Below, one piece after another: positions 16,540-25,208 of a DNA stretch of 64,000 bases (the first letter of the stretch is position 1; the number at the start of each line of letters is the position of its first letter). Both the position numbers and the translations under genes were made by a program. The stretch is from Paenibacillus_L residui. Its GTDB lineage: Bacteria; Bacillota; Bacilli; Paenibacillales; NBRC-103111. The stretch covers positions 186,001-250,000 of the forward strand of contig NZ_JBHTIU010000027.1 of assembly GCF_042677205.1 (NCBI RefSeq), given 5' to 3'. Under the pieces are notes generated by a model. That model was not told the origin of the DNA. It saw only the letters and a program-made list of their open reading frames with translations, and did not search any database.

Positions 16540-17424
16540 TTAGGATTGAGAGGAGCGAGAAGCCGCCCCTGCCTGCAAAGCTGTATCTTGCCCGGCCGAT
16601 TTACGTTTTCTGATCTTTATAAATTGATGCCAGCCGCGCTTCGCCCCTAATCCGATTAACAAAAACACCAGCAGAACCAAGGCAATGGTCCCTCCGGGCG
16701 GCGTGCTTAGCTGATAGGCCAAGGTCAGCCCTGCATATACCCCGGTTAACCCGAAAAGCATGGACAGCACAACCGCCGAGGCAAAGCCCGCAGCAATCCG
16801 AATGGCGAGGGCGGCGGGCAGCACGATTAAAGCCGAAACCAGCAGCACTCCGACAATCGGCATCGCGGCCGCGACCGTCATTCCGGTCAATACGCTGAAC
16901 GAAAACGACAGCAATTGAACGGGAAGGCCGTTCGCCCTGGCCGTCTCCTCATCGAAGGTCATCTGATACAGAGGGCGGCGCAAGAGCCATAGGTAAACCC
17001 CGCCCACTACGGTGACGATCAACATAAGCCAAAGCTGCTGCTGATTGACGGCGACCACGGAGCCGAATAAATAGGCGGAGAAGCTTTTATTTATACCTTG
17101 ATTCAAGCTCATCAGAACGACAGCGGTCGACAACCCGCCGGTCATAATAATGGCGACGGACATTTCGCTGTAGGATGGATAGAACCGCCGGATGATTTCT
17201 ACCGCCGCCGCTCCGGCAACCGCTACGGCAAATCCCGCCAGCGTAGGATTGATTTGCAGGATCGTGCCGGCGGCTACGCCGGCTAACGAAACATGAGACA
17301 GCGTATCGGCCATTAAGGCTTGTCTGCGAAGCATCAGATAAACCCCCAGCACGGAAGCCAGCAAAGCGATTAATCCGCCAGCGTAAAATGCCCGCCGCAT
17401 GAAATCGAAGTGCAGCATTTCCAT
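16540..17424 (-). CDS. znuB: Zinc ABC transporter permease ZnuB
   Basis: A 294-residue ABC-3 family permease with about eight membrane segments, as expected for ZnuB/MntB. The N-terminus FMRRAFYAGGLIALLASVLG and the segment LRRQALMADTLSHVSLAGVA are typical, and the family sequence FDEETARANGLPVQ marks the cytoplasmic coupling region. The C-terminal tail beyond about residue 270 is basic and low complexity. The gene starts inside the 3' end of znuC (55-base overlap); the start fits the usual family N-terminus, and AGGAG lies about seven bases upstream. It would form the inner-membrane channel for zinc delivered by ZnuA. Confidence 0.93.
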   Translation of the reverse strand: MEMLHFDFMRRAFYAGGLIALLASVLGVYLMLRRQALMADTLSHVSLAGVAAGTILQINPTLAGFAVAVAGAAAVEIIRRFYPSYSEMSVAIIMTGGLSTAVVLMSLNQGINKSFSAYLFGSVVAVNQQQLWLMLIVTVVGGVYLWLLRRPLYQMTFDEETARANGLPVQLLSFSFSVLTGMTVAAAMPIVGVLLVSALIVLPAALAIRIAAGFASAVVLSMLFGLTGVYAGLTLAYQLSTPPGGTIALVLLVFLLIGLGAKRGWHQFIKIRKRKSAGQDTALQAGAASRSSQS

Positions 17425-18077
17425 CTCCCGTACTCCTCTCTGTGCAATTGGATGATGCGGTTGGTATAGCCGTTTACCTCGGCCAAATCATGCGTAACTA
17501 TAACGACCGTTCTTCCGAAGGCCTTGACTTGACGGTCCAGCAGCTCATAGAGCTGTTTCCTGCTTTGGCTGTCCAGACCCGTGGCCGGCTCGTCAAGGAA
17601 CAGCAAATCCGGTTCCTGCGCGAGAGCGCGGGCAATGCAAATCCGCTGCTTCTGTCCTCCGGACAATTCGCCGATTTTCCGGTCCCGAAGCTCCCACAGG
17701 CCGACTTGGCGCAGCGCATTTTCCGTCTGCTGCCGATCTTCTGCCGTCCATCTTCTCGGCCATATTGTGTTGGCGAAGCGTCCGGAGCCGACTAATTCCC
17801 AGACTTTGCTGGGAAATCCGCTGTTAAAGGAAGCGATCCTCTGCGGAACATATCCGATAGACAGCTTGTGGCCGCCAACCCCTCGCTCCGCCAGCCAGAC
17901 GCGTCCGCTCCACGGCTTCAGCAGACGGAGCATCAGCTTGAGCAGCGTTGTTTTGGCAGCACCGTTAGGACCGGTAATAACGACGAATTCACCGGTATCA
18001 AGCTCCATACTGGCATCTTGCAGGCATGGCGAGTCCGTGTAACCAAAGGTGACCTTCTCCATCGCAGCCAGCAGCAT
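17370..18077 (-). CDS. znuC: Zinc ABC transporter ATP-binding protein ZnuC
   Basis: A 235-residue ABC ATPase of the metal-uptake type. Motifs: Walker A GPNGAAKTT (Gly-to-Ala in the P-loop compared with GPNGAGKST), Q-loop YVPQR, signature LSGGQKQR, Walker B LLFLDEPATGLD, H-loop VIVTHDL. The first ATG of the frame lies in the Shine-Dalgarno itself; the ATG at 18077 has AAGGAGG six bases upstream. It is the first gene of znuC-znuB-znuA-zur and its last 55 bases overlap znuB. A Zur box is centred 30 bases upstream of the start. Confidence 0.93.
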   Translation of the reverse strand: MLLAAMEKVTFGYTDSPCLQDASMELDTGEFVVITGPNGAAKTTLLKLMLRLLKPWSGRVWLAERGVGGHKLSIGYVPQRIASFNSGFPSKVWELVGSGRFANTIWPRRWTAEDRQQTENALRQVGLWELRDRKIGELSGGQKQRICIARALAQEPDLLFLDEPATGLDSQSRKQLYELLDRQVKAFGRTVVIVTHDLAEVNGYTNRIIQLHREEYGRWKCCTSISCGGHFTLAD

Positions 18078-18099
18078 ATTCTCCCTCCTTTTCAACTAT

Positions 18100-18114
18100 A
18101 CGTAATTATTACGA
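18100..18114 (-). promoter_or_regulatory. Zur box of the znuCBA-zur operon
   Basis: ACGTAATTATTACGA matches the Bacillales Zur consensus TCGTAATNATTACGA at 14 positions; the core CGTAAT-T-ATTACG is a perfect palindrome. It lies 23 bases upstream of the znuC start and downstream of a TTTACA-N17-TAGTAT promoter (18134-18162). Confidence 0.92.
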
Positions 18115-18133
18115 TTAAATTTTATAGTTTTAT

Positions 18134-18162
18134 ATACTACATTATGTTCTTCGATTTGTAAA
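18134..18162 (-). promoter_or_regulatory. Candidate SigA promoter of the znu operon
   Basis: Minus strand TTTACA (18162-18157), 17 bases, TAGTAT (18139-18134). The Zur box begins about 20 bases downstream of the -10, where bound Zur would block initiation or elongation. The rest of the 379-base gap (to 18456) holds nothing else I recognise. Confidence 0.6.
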
Positions 18163-18456
18163 TAGTAATACTTATTATTTTCATAAAGTGTCATGATGAG
18201 AAATCTATATAAGCTGTAACGGACATGAGAGACTCTATTTCGTCAACCTAGGCCGTTTTCTTAGACGGACACAGACACGCTTATTTCATGGAATTCTCCT
18301 GCTTTCGCCTGCATTTCCTGGAAATGAGGCCATCGGAGTTCGTTGGGATTGCCGGAAGGTCCTTCAGAACCGATTAAGTGTGGTGTCCCTTTTATCCTCA
18401 TAAGAATCTTGAAGTTGGTTTAAAAACAAATACCGGGAATCGCTCCGCTTATCCCT

Positions 18457-19455
18457 TTAAAGATCGTCAAAGTAGTAATAGTCGGGATAGACATAAGGGG
18501 ATTCCGGTGCATCTATTTTTTCGATGTTTTCAGCATCGATTTGGACAATTTCATTATCATTGTACAGAGTTTTACCAATGGTTCCGGTTATCCTCACCCA
18601 CGTATCCTCCGCATAATTCCCGGCCGAAGAAGCTTCCACCATGACACCGTAAGGGGAAGCATCCGCCGCGCAGCAAGAAATTGCAAGCCGCGCCACAGCG
18701 AACTGGTTAGGCGACATTTCGTTCTCCCGATATACAAAGCCGCTGATTTCAACAGGTTTTCCAATAAAATTGTCCATAAAAAGGTCTAGCGTGGAAAGGA
18801 TCTCCATAAAGCCTTCCGCTTCAATATCAATCTTCTCCTGCAGGTACAGCTTCATCCCCAATTTAGCCAAGTCGTCGAAAAATTCCTCCGCCCGGAACAG
18901 CTCCTGCAGCTTCTCTTCGTCTACCGCAGCCTGCGACCCGGCTTGTTCCTTCCGCTCGCTCCCGTTAGAGGAATCGTTATTCCCCGGACGGTCAGCATTC
19001 GCTTCCATCCCTAGACCGGATGGAACATCGGTCATCCCCATCGGAGATGGCGTCGTTACGGGATTTGCTGAACCAGCCGGCCTGGAAGAAACGTTGTTCG
19101 CGCCGCTGAAATTCATTCCTTTCACAGAAGCCACACTGCTCCCCATTACCATGTTTGGCATAAGAAAACCGAGAAGAAGAGGAAATAAAAACAATCCGTA
19201 AATCATGCCGTTCATCAGCATGGACCGGGGAGGAACATGATCACAACCGCAGGACTCCGCTGTGCCGAACAGAGATTGCACCGCTGCAAAGGCCTGATGA
19301 ATGGCGAGAGCAGTCAAACCGAAAGCGGCATATTTCACATAAGGCTCCATTCTCGGGGCTATGTAATACATCATGTCTCCCGAGCGGACAAGGTGAATGA
19401 TATAGAAAGAGAAACCTGCAAGAATAGCGGACCGCAGCAAATAATGAAGGGTCAT
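18457..19455 (-). CDS. TIGR03943-family protein (YcgQ-like permease partner)
   Basis: A 332-residue membrane-anchored protein of the TIGR03943/DUF1980 family, usually paired with a DUF318 permease as here. Residues 1-100 contain two N-terminal hydrophobic segments and a third after a cytoplasmic loop with SCGCDH. A low-complexity Ser/Asn/Gly linker (about 125-175) precedes a soluble C-terminal domain with GKPVEISGFVYRE, ISCCAADASPYGV and DTWVRITGTI. The CC pair and the CGCDH motif could bind metal. The ATG chosen (MTLHYLLRS) matches the usual family N-terminus, with GGGAG upstream. It follows the permease by 72 bases in what is probably a Zur-controlled operon. The transported substrate is not established for this family. 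Confidence 0.85.
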   Translation of the reverse strand: MTLHYLLRSAILAGFSFYIIHLVRSGDMMYYIAPRMEPYVKYAAFGLTALAIHQAFAAVQSLFGTAESCGCDHVPPRSMLMNGMIYGLFLFPLLLGFLMPNMVMGSSVASVKGMNFSGANNVSSRPAGSANPVTTPSPMGMTDVPSGLGMEANADRPGNNDSSNGSERKEQAGSQAAVDEEKLQELFRAEEFFDDLAKLGMKLYLQEKIDIEAEGFMEILSTLDLFMDNFIGKPVEISGFVYRENEMSPNQFAVARLAISCCAADASPYGVMVEASSAGNYAEDTWVRITGTIGKTLYNDNEIVQIDAENIEKIDAPESPYVYPDYYYFDDL

Positions 19456-19527
19456 GGAACGTTCTCCCATCCTTAGCAACCTCACTTTGAATAGAGATGA
19501 TCAATTTCCGCGCACTTTATATCCCGT

Positions 19528-20550
19528 TTACAAGAAAAGCTGGCTGAATATATTAGACCCGATAAAGACCGAAAACGTGATAAGAACGATCAGCAGCAGC
19601 ACAAACCGCGTTCTGAAAACGGAAAGGAACATCAGCGTTGTTTTCAGATCAAGCATGGGGCCAAACACCAGAAAAGATAACAAAGAGCCCGCCGAGAATG
19701 TACCGGCAAAGGACGAGGCGACAAAGGCGTCGGATGTGGAGCAGAGAGACAAAATATATGCATAGCCCATCATAAACAGGTGAGAGCTGTATTCTCCCTG
19801 GCCGATGGCCAGCAGTTCACCTCTCGGGACAAAGGTTTGAATAGCGGCGGTTACCATCGTTCCGAACATTAAATATTTGCCCATCTCAAAAAATTCGCTT
19901 GCCGAATGCTCCAGCATGGAAAATAGCTTGCTGTTGCCATTATGAGGGCGGTGCTTGTGGTCACTGCCGGAATCCGCACAGAGGGTAGCCGGACTGTTTT
20001 TGAGCGGATTTTTCTTAACAAAATGGTGCACGAAGAGTCCAATAAAGGCACCGACCAGGATCGCGAGTCCCATCCGGGAATAGAGAATGTCCGGCCGGGT
20101 GCGGAAAGCGTTATACGTGGAGGCATAGACAATCGGATTGACAATCGGCCCTGTCAATATAAAAACAACTCCGACATACAGCGGCATTCCTTTGGCGACG
20201 AGCCTGCGAATAATGGGGATTAATCCGCACTCGCATACCGGAAATATAATGCCAAGCAGGACAGCAGACATAATGCCCATCATAGCATTGCGAGGAATGA
20301 AGCGCTGAATCATGCGATCCGAAACGAAGGTTTGCATAAAAGAGGACACGAGAACCCCGATCAGAATAAAGGGAAGCACTTCCAAAATCAAACTGATTAG
20401 CACTGTTTTAAAGGACTGGAGTTCCACAGAGCCGAATACGGGAACAGCCGCGGCCAAAACTTCCGGATTCATCGCCAGCACGAGTAAAAAGCTGATCAGG
20501 ACGATGATTAAACCATTTAAGGCCAACTGAACGGGATTAGTACGCAACAT
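19528..20550 (-). CDS. DUF318-type permease (YcgR-like)
   Basis: A 340-residue polytopic membrane protein of the DUF318/ArsP_1-like permease family. Two halves of four or so hydrophobic segments surround a hydrophilic, His-containing loop (about 180-205, CADSGSDHKHRPHNGN). The family signature VCECGLIPIIRRLVAKG, followed by FILTGPIVNPIVYAS, is clear in the first half, and LCSTSDAFVASSF in the second. RBS AAAGGAGG lies five to six bases before the ATG. It pairs with the TIGR03943 gene downstream. The upstream degenerate Zur box and the location between znu and the CobW-type GTPase suggest a role in metal limitation; that role is inferred from context. Confidence 0.88.
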   Translation of the reverse strand: MLRTNPVQLALNGLIIVLISFLLVLAMNPEVLAAAVPVFGSVELQSFKTVLISLILEVLPFILIGVLVSSFMQTFVSDRMIQRFIPRNAMMGIMSAVLLGIIFPVCECGLIPIIRRLVAKGMPLYVGVVFILTGPIVNPIVYASTYNAFRTRPDILYSRMGLAILVGAFIGLFVHHFVKKNPLKNSPATLCADSGSDHKHRPHNGNSKLFSMLEHSASEFFEMGKYLMFGTMVTAAIQTFVPRGELLAIGQGEYSSHLFMMGYAYILSLCSTSDAFVASSFAGTFSAGSLLSFLVFGPMLDLKTTLMFLSVFRTRFVLLLIVLITFSVFIGSNIFSQLFL

Positions 20551-20668
20551 GGAGCCTCCTTTAATGTTAAAGCGGCGGATTCTCTACTGCAGCGATACAC
20601 AAACGCTCGAGCATGGCCTTTCCGTAACCGCTGCAGGACATGCATTGCTATATTATATAATAAATATG

Positions 20669-20681
20669 TGTAAATATTACA
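20669..20681 (-). promoter_or_regulatory. Degenerate Zur box upstream of the DUF318 permease
   Basis: TGTAAATATTACA keeps the GTAA...ATTAC arms of the Zur consensus core (CGTAATNATTACG) with three mismatches. It lies in an AT-rich promoter zone about 120 bases upstream of the permease start. Weaker than the other two boxes. Confidence 0.45.
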
Positions 20682-20751
20682 ATTAAAGGCGTAAAAAAAC
20701 AACTACAACACGAGATTTTCATGCAGTCTCTGTCTGAATGACATATCTTAA

Positions 20752-21966
20752 TTACCGTCCGGGCCTTTCCGCTGCCATCTCTCCGACGTTAGGAAATTCA
20801 TCCGGGAAATCGCTCCAATCCTCGTTCATCTCTTCGTCGGACAGTAGACAACGGTCCAAGGAAGCGATCAGCTTATCCTTATCCATATCGATCCCGATGA
20901 AGACCACTTTATTGACCCTGTCCCCATATGCCGGGTCCCAGTCTCGGGCCAGTTCGGCTTCTTCCTGCAAGATTTCACGCCTTTCTTCTTCGCTTAAAGC
21001 CGCAACCCAATATCCGGCCGGCCCGAATCGGATCGAAGGACCGGCCTGGCTGATGCTTTGTGCGTAATCGTTACGGGTAGCGAGCCACATAATTCCCTTG
21101 GCTCGAACGATCTCTACGGGCCAATCCTCCATCCATTCCATCAATCTCCCCGGATGAAACGGCCTGATTCGTTCATATACGAACGAAGAAATACCGTACT
21201 CTTCCGTCTCCGGCGTATGGAAGCCGTTCTCCAGTTCCCGAATCCAGCCGGCAGACTGGCTGGCCTTCTCAAAATCAAACAAGCCGGTATTCAGTATCTC
21301 CGCCGGATCGACCTTCCCCTGAACGGTTCGAATGAGTCGGGCACGCGGCTGAAGCTTGCGCAGCACTTGCTCCAGCTCTTCCAGGTCCTCTTCCGCCACC
21401 ATATCACATTTATTCAGGATCAATACATCGCAAAATTCAATCTGATCGATCAATAGGTCGACAACATCTCTCGTATCGTCTTCATTTACAGCTTGTCTGC
21501 GCTCCAGAAGAGTTTCGCCGGACGAAAAATCATGCCAGAAGCGATTCGCGTCAACGACCGTCACCATGCAGTCCAATCGGCAAAATCGGGACAGGTCTAC
21601 CCCCTGATCCTCGTCAATATATGTAAATGTCTGGGCCACAGGAACCGGTTCGGAAACGCCGGTTGATTCGATAAGGATGTAGTCGAAACGGTTTTCCATA
21701 GCCAGCTTCTCCACTTCTCGCAGTAAATCTTCCCGCAGCGTACAACAGATGCAGCCGTTGGACATTTCCACCAGCTTCTCTTCCGTCCGGGACAGGCCTC
21801 CTCCATCCTTCACCAACCCGGCATCTATATTCACCTCACTGAGATCGTTGACGATAACGGCCACACGCAACCCATGGCGATGGTTTAGAACATGGTTTAA
21901 AATTGTGGTCTTCCCTGCACCCAAATATCCGCTAAGCACGGTGACCGGAATTTTCTGCTCATTCAT
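20752..21966 (-). CDS. CobW/G3E-family GTPase, YciC-type zinc metallochaperone
   Basis: A 404-residue COG0523 GTPase. Walker A GYLGAGKTT (residues about 13-21), the metal-binding CxCC motif in MSNGCICCTLREDLL, Walker B-like YILIESTGVSEP, and the guanine-recognition NKCD (ILNKCD). A CobW C-terminal domain follows (about 270-370) with FHPGRLMEWMED and RKAKGIMWLATR-like context. COG0523 members under Zur control, such as YciC, act as zinc metallochaperones in zinc-poor cells. The perfect Zur box at 22001 supports that assignment. RBS AAAGGAGGG lies before the ATG. The protein is strongly acidic at its C-terminus. Confidence 0.92.
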   Translation of the reverse strand: MNEQKIPVTVLSGYLGAGKTTILNHVLNHRHGLRVAVIVNDLSEVNIDAGLVKDGGGLSRTEEKLVEMSNGCICCTLREDLLREVEKLAMENRFDYILIESTGVSEPVPVAQTFTYIDEDQGVDLSRFCRLDCMVTVVDANRFWHDFSSGETLLERRQAVNEDDTRDVVDLLIDQIEFCDVLILNKCDMVAEEDLEELEQVLRKLQPRARLIRTVQGKVDPAEILNTGLFDFEKASQSAGWIRELENGFHTPETEEYGISSFVYERIRPFHPGRLMEWMEDWPVEIVRAKGIMWLATRNDYAQSISQAGPSIRFGPAGYWVAALSEEERREILQEEAELARDWDPAYGDRVNKVVFIGIDMDKDKLIASLDRCLLSDEEMNEDWSDFPDEFPNVGEMAAERPGR

Positions 21967-22000
21967 TGAATACCCTCCTTTATTTATAGCACATATTTAA

Positions 22001-22015
22001 TCGTAATGATTACGA
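22001..22015 (-). promoter_or_regulatory. Zur box of the YciC-type GTPase gene
   Basis: TCGTAATGATTACGA is an exact match to the Zur consensus TCGTAATNATTACGA. It lies 35 bases upstream of the GTPase start. A TTGACA -35 (minus strand, 22053-22048) with a GATACA-like -10 sits just upstream, so Zur would repress by occupying the start of transcription. Confidence 0.95.
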
Positions 22016-22142
22016 TGATTTGAAGTGTATCATGATTGATTTCGTCATGTCAATCCAATCTCGGGAATTGCTCTGCTCTTTATAACTCAGCTTTCGCAGA
22101 GCGAAAATCGATTCAAAGCGTTGGCTGGACGGGCGAAATATA

Positions 22143-22850
22143 AGTTAGAAACCCATTGCTTTCTAATGGGTTCGGGACGATTTAACTGTATTTATACAGG
22201 TAAATTCAAGTGAATGGCGGAAAGAGATTGAAGTAAATGGAAACTCTTCCATTTTGACCCTATGCCGCTGACCGCGACACCATCAGATGATGAAAATGGA
22301 TGGATTTTCAAGGTAGAATAGAGTTGAATGGCTTCAATAGTGTGAAATTTGAAAACTAAATGGATTTCATACAGTTAGATTTCTATATTCAGAAGAAATA
22401 TGGAAACTAACTGGAAAACCTACAGCTAGTTTGCGCCAAAACAGCCGTTTCGCCCAAAGTTGCCCATTTTAACTGTAGTTTATCCAGTTAGTTTGATCAT
22501 TTTCGCCCATTCGCTTGAATCTACCTGTACAAAATACAGTTAGACGCGCCATTCCGTTTGCACGGCACCAGCAGACGGTGAAAATAGACGGATTTTCAAG
22601 GTAGACGTGCCGCTCCGCTTGCAACGATGCCTGCAGAAGGTAAAATAGACGGATTTTCAAGGTAGTTTCCATTTCGCTTTCAGAGGAGCAAACTAGCTGT
22701 AGAAATCCAGTTAGACGCGCCATTCCGTTTGCACGGTTCCAGCAGAAAATGAAAAATAGACGGTTTTTTCAAGGTAGAACTCCAAGTCGGAAAAGCGCCA
22801 CCGGTACCCTCAAACGGGCGCCATCAGACGGTTGAAAATGATGGTTTATT
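22143..22850. repeat. Dispersed mosaic repeat RE2, copy A
   Basis: A non-coding mosaic of about 700 bases found again, inverted, at 61665-62335. Long runs are shared almost base for base, including the section around CAGTTAGTTTGATCATTTTC and the module GATGAAAATGGATGGATTTT. Copy A carries one extra 61-base unit (22547-22607) of the type CGCCATTCCGTTTGCACGG..., also present with variation near 22710-22770. A hairpin built on AAACCCATT/AATGGGTT opens the element near 22150. Short frames here (22469-22723) are repeat artefacts. The remainder of the 21967-23081 gap (22851-23081) shows nothing further I can name. Confidence 0.85.
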
Positions 22851-23081
22851 TTCAGAGGAGATGCCCTTCGATGGCTGTGTTAAGAGGTTTTTAGGCGGGG
22901 GTAAAACCAGCTTGCTTCTTCATTTAGTGGAGAAAGTCCGAGTTGTTTTTCATAAATGTTGCGGCGATACATAGTGCATGGCCGAGATGAAGTGAAGGCA
23001 GGCCGGCAGGGACTGCAAGTTACTCCGGGTAAGCAGTCACCGCCGGTCCTAAGTGTCCGGTTGTTGTTCGGGCTTGAGCTC

Positions 23082-23537
23082 TCAATATAGATTGAGATAC
23101 AATTCTTTTCCGTTGCCTTTGCGCGAGGTTTTGGGCATACGGATCTCGACAATTCCGTCCTTCATCACAGCTTTGCTCCGGTTTGCAGAGACAAGAGCAG
23201 GCAGCTTGACTTTATATTCACGCTCTCCCCAGCCTTCCATTTGCAATGATGCGGGGTATACACGAATTTTCAACATATACGGATCAATTTCCTCCGGCAG
23301 CTCGAACCTTACGAAGACGGAGCGGTGGGTCTCGAATACTTCCGGTTGCGGATTCCATTGAGCCGGGACCGCCTCGGGAATACGTTCTTTCAGCAGACTT
23401 TGAACGTAATTTTGAATCCAATTCGAATCCGGGAACAGGGAAGCCGTCCCTTGCTCCGAGGAGAAAGGAAATTGCCCCTTCGTCAGTTGATCCAACAGCT
23501 TCTGCAGCTCCAGCGGCTCTTTAAAAAAGCTCTCCAT
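23082..23537 (-). CDS. Hsp20/alpha-crystallin-like protein, probably spore-associated
   Basis: A 151-residue protein. The N-terminal 70 residues are helical and variable (MESFFKEPLELQKLLDQLTK). The rest is an alpha-crystallin-like beta domain: PQPEVFETHRSVFVRFELPE, YMLKIRVYPASLQMEG, VKLPALVSANRSKAVMKDGI and VEIRMPK. The last two match the Hsp20 core where A-x-x-x-x-G-V-L-x-I/V is usual. In Bacillales, such short divergent Hsp20 proteins (GerT, CotM and CotP types) are often spore proteins; this placement is inference. The ATG at 23537 is preceded by GGGGGGATGTGAG; an earlier GTG at 23552 overlaps the purine run. The gene stands alone between RE2 and a 700-base gap. Confidence 0.75.
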   Translation of the reverse strand: MESFFKEPLELQKLLDQLTKGQFPFSSEQGTASLFPDSNWIQNYVQSLLKERIPEAVPAQWNPQPEVFETHRSVFVRFELPEEIDPYMLKIRVYPASLQMEGWGEREYKVKLPALVSANRSKAVMKDGIVEIRMPKTSRKGNGKELYLNLY

Positions 23538-24245
23538 CTCACATCCCCCCACTTCTCTTCGTACATTATACGCATCAGCGGAGAATTAGGTACGGACCCG
23601 GATTATGGATGGGGCGTTCACAACTTTTCCTCACTATTCATACAACAGCTTACTTCCGGGAACGGTGATCCGCACAGAGTAAGTAACCTTTTCTCGGGGC
23701 AAGAGGCTTCATGTCTGGCGTCCGCCCTATACATTTATTTGCTTAAGACTGTCATAACTCTGACAATTAATGATGATGCTGACGGGACCAAAGTGAAGAA
23801 GGATCGCTGCGGCGGACAGCATTCCATTGAATGGCGATTTTTTATCTGACTTGTTGTAGTTTATTGGATTAGAGCTCAGGGAAATTTTACAGAATCGTTG
23901 GGCCTAATTCTGCACTGTTTAAGAAACTTGCGAAGGTTCGTGCGTTCTGGTGAGGTCCGCTGAAAAGCTCGTGCTGATTTTGTTGGAGGAAGAAAAATGC
24001 CCCAGCCTGGATAGCTTTCCGACCGTGCATACAGATAAAATATCAAAGCCCGTCCGGCCAAAATCACGGGAGTTCCGATCGGCGACGGGCTGACAATTAT
24101 GAATTACGATGTAGCCAAGCTGACATTCTGTGCTGTTTCCGGTCTGGGCGAAGGAAAGGCTGCACCCGCGACACGGTCTCTTACCCGATGAACTCCAGGT
24201 TAATCCGGACGTATGCCGGCTTGTACCTCCTAGCTTGAACTCGGT
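23538..24245. other. Intergenic gap without recognisable gene
   Basis: About 700 bases. Frames on both strands are short, lack Shine-Dalgarno sequences and have no family features. AGCCCGTC (near 24045) and GACGGGCT (near 24083) can pair across a loop of about 30 bases, which might be a weak terminator-like or structured element. I see no repeat copy or RNA gene here. Confidence 0.4.
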
Positions 24246-25100
24246 TTACAGGATCATACCGCTGAATACCATTAACAGATTGATTACTCCGTGCCATAGG
24301 ATCGCGGGATAGAGGCTGCCTGACCGGAGGACGACCGCTCCGTAGAAAATACCGCCGCCGGCGAACAATAGGCAAATCCACCAGTCGAAGCCCAGGGAGT
24401 AATGCTGAAGTCCGAAGCCGAGACTCGTGACCAGCAGAGCCGGTTTAGCCCCTATCGTTTCTCCAAATCTCCGCAGCAGCACCCCTCTCCAGATAACCTC
24501 CTCCAGGAAGGAATTAATCACGGCGAAGGATATCGCGATAAGGACAAAGCTCAGATCGAGGAATGCGGTCCGCTGCATGACAAAAGGAGCAAACACCAGC
24601 AGATTAATAAGAATCGCCAGCATCAAAAACATCTTCACGCTAACTTGATGAAAACCGGAATCGATCCATGGAAAAAACAGCTTGGTTCGAAGATCGGGCT
24701 TGTTCAAATAAGGAATCGGCTTCTCCCGAAACCATAACGAAAGCAAAACCATTGGGGCGACTAACAAAAGAAGGGACAGCCGATTCAGCAGAACGGTGCT
24801 TTCCTGTCCTAAGGCAAGGCTTTCGAGCCAATGATTGAATACCCTGTATAGCAGAAAACCGGCCATATACCCGAGAATAGTCGTATGAAGAGGATAATAC
24901 CGCTGATTGATCCGGGGCAGCGCCGCTGCAAGCAAAACAGCCAACCCGGCCAAATAGGGCCTACCGCCTTCCAGTTGGGTGAATATGATCATCAGTACGA
25001 ACGAGCCCGATAACAGAACCTCTGGAAGGAACCGCCTCTCCTTCCCTTCGGTGCGATAAGAATGTGCTTCATTAGATTTATCGTATTTTAATCCAGTCAA
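24246..25100 (-). CDS. CPBP-family intramembrane metalloprotease
   Basis: A 284-residue membrane protein with about eight hydrophobic segments. The CPBP (Abi/CAAX) motifs are all present in the C-terminal half: EEVIWRGVLLRRFGE (EExxxR, about residues 202-216), FGLQHYSLGFDWW (FxxxH) and the third motif WHGVINLLMVF (HxxxN/B). These glutamates and histidines form the putative metal site of an intramembrane protease related to Rce1. The 35 N-terminal residues are cytoplasmic and charged. The gene appears to start at TTG, with AGGGGGC about five bases upstream; no in-frame ATG exists near it. It stands alone. Roles of bacterial members include peptide processing and bacteriocin self-immunity; no link to the TOMM locus is evident. 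Confidence 0.88.
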   Translation of the reverse strand: MTGLKYDKSNEAHSYRTEGKERRFLPEVLLSGSFVLMIIFTQLEGGRPYLAGLAVLLAAALPRINQRYYPLHTTILGYMAGFLLYRVFNHWLESLALGQESTVLLNRLSLLLLVAPMVLLSLWFREKPIPYLNKPDLRTKLFFPWIDSGFHQVSVKMFLMLAILINLLVFAPFVMQRTAFLDLSFVLIAISFAVINSFLEEVIWRGVLLRRFGETIGAKPALLVTSLGFGLQHYSLGFDWWICLLFAGGGIFYGAVVLRSGSLYPAILWHGVINLLMVFSGMIL

Positions 25101-25208
25101 CGGATGCCCCCTATACGCTTCGGCTTTGCTCCAATTTATTCATTGTACCGGGTTTGCCCTGCCGTGACAATCCCATCGTTGTTACGGACAGTCGCTCGGA
25201 TGGGCCCA

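Noticed and set aside
22469..22723. Short frame ending in FKRMGENDQTNWINYS, also found at 61727-61978
   Set aside because: The shared protein tail comes from the RE2 DNA repeat; no Shine-Dalgarno, and the two frames differ upstream because the repeat modules differ.
22862..23081. Possible structured RNA between RE2 copy A and the Hsp20-like gene
   Set aside because: Some GC-rich pairing is possible, but no known RNA motif, promoter or terminator pattern could be recognised by eye.
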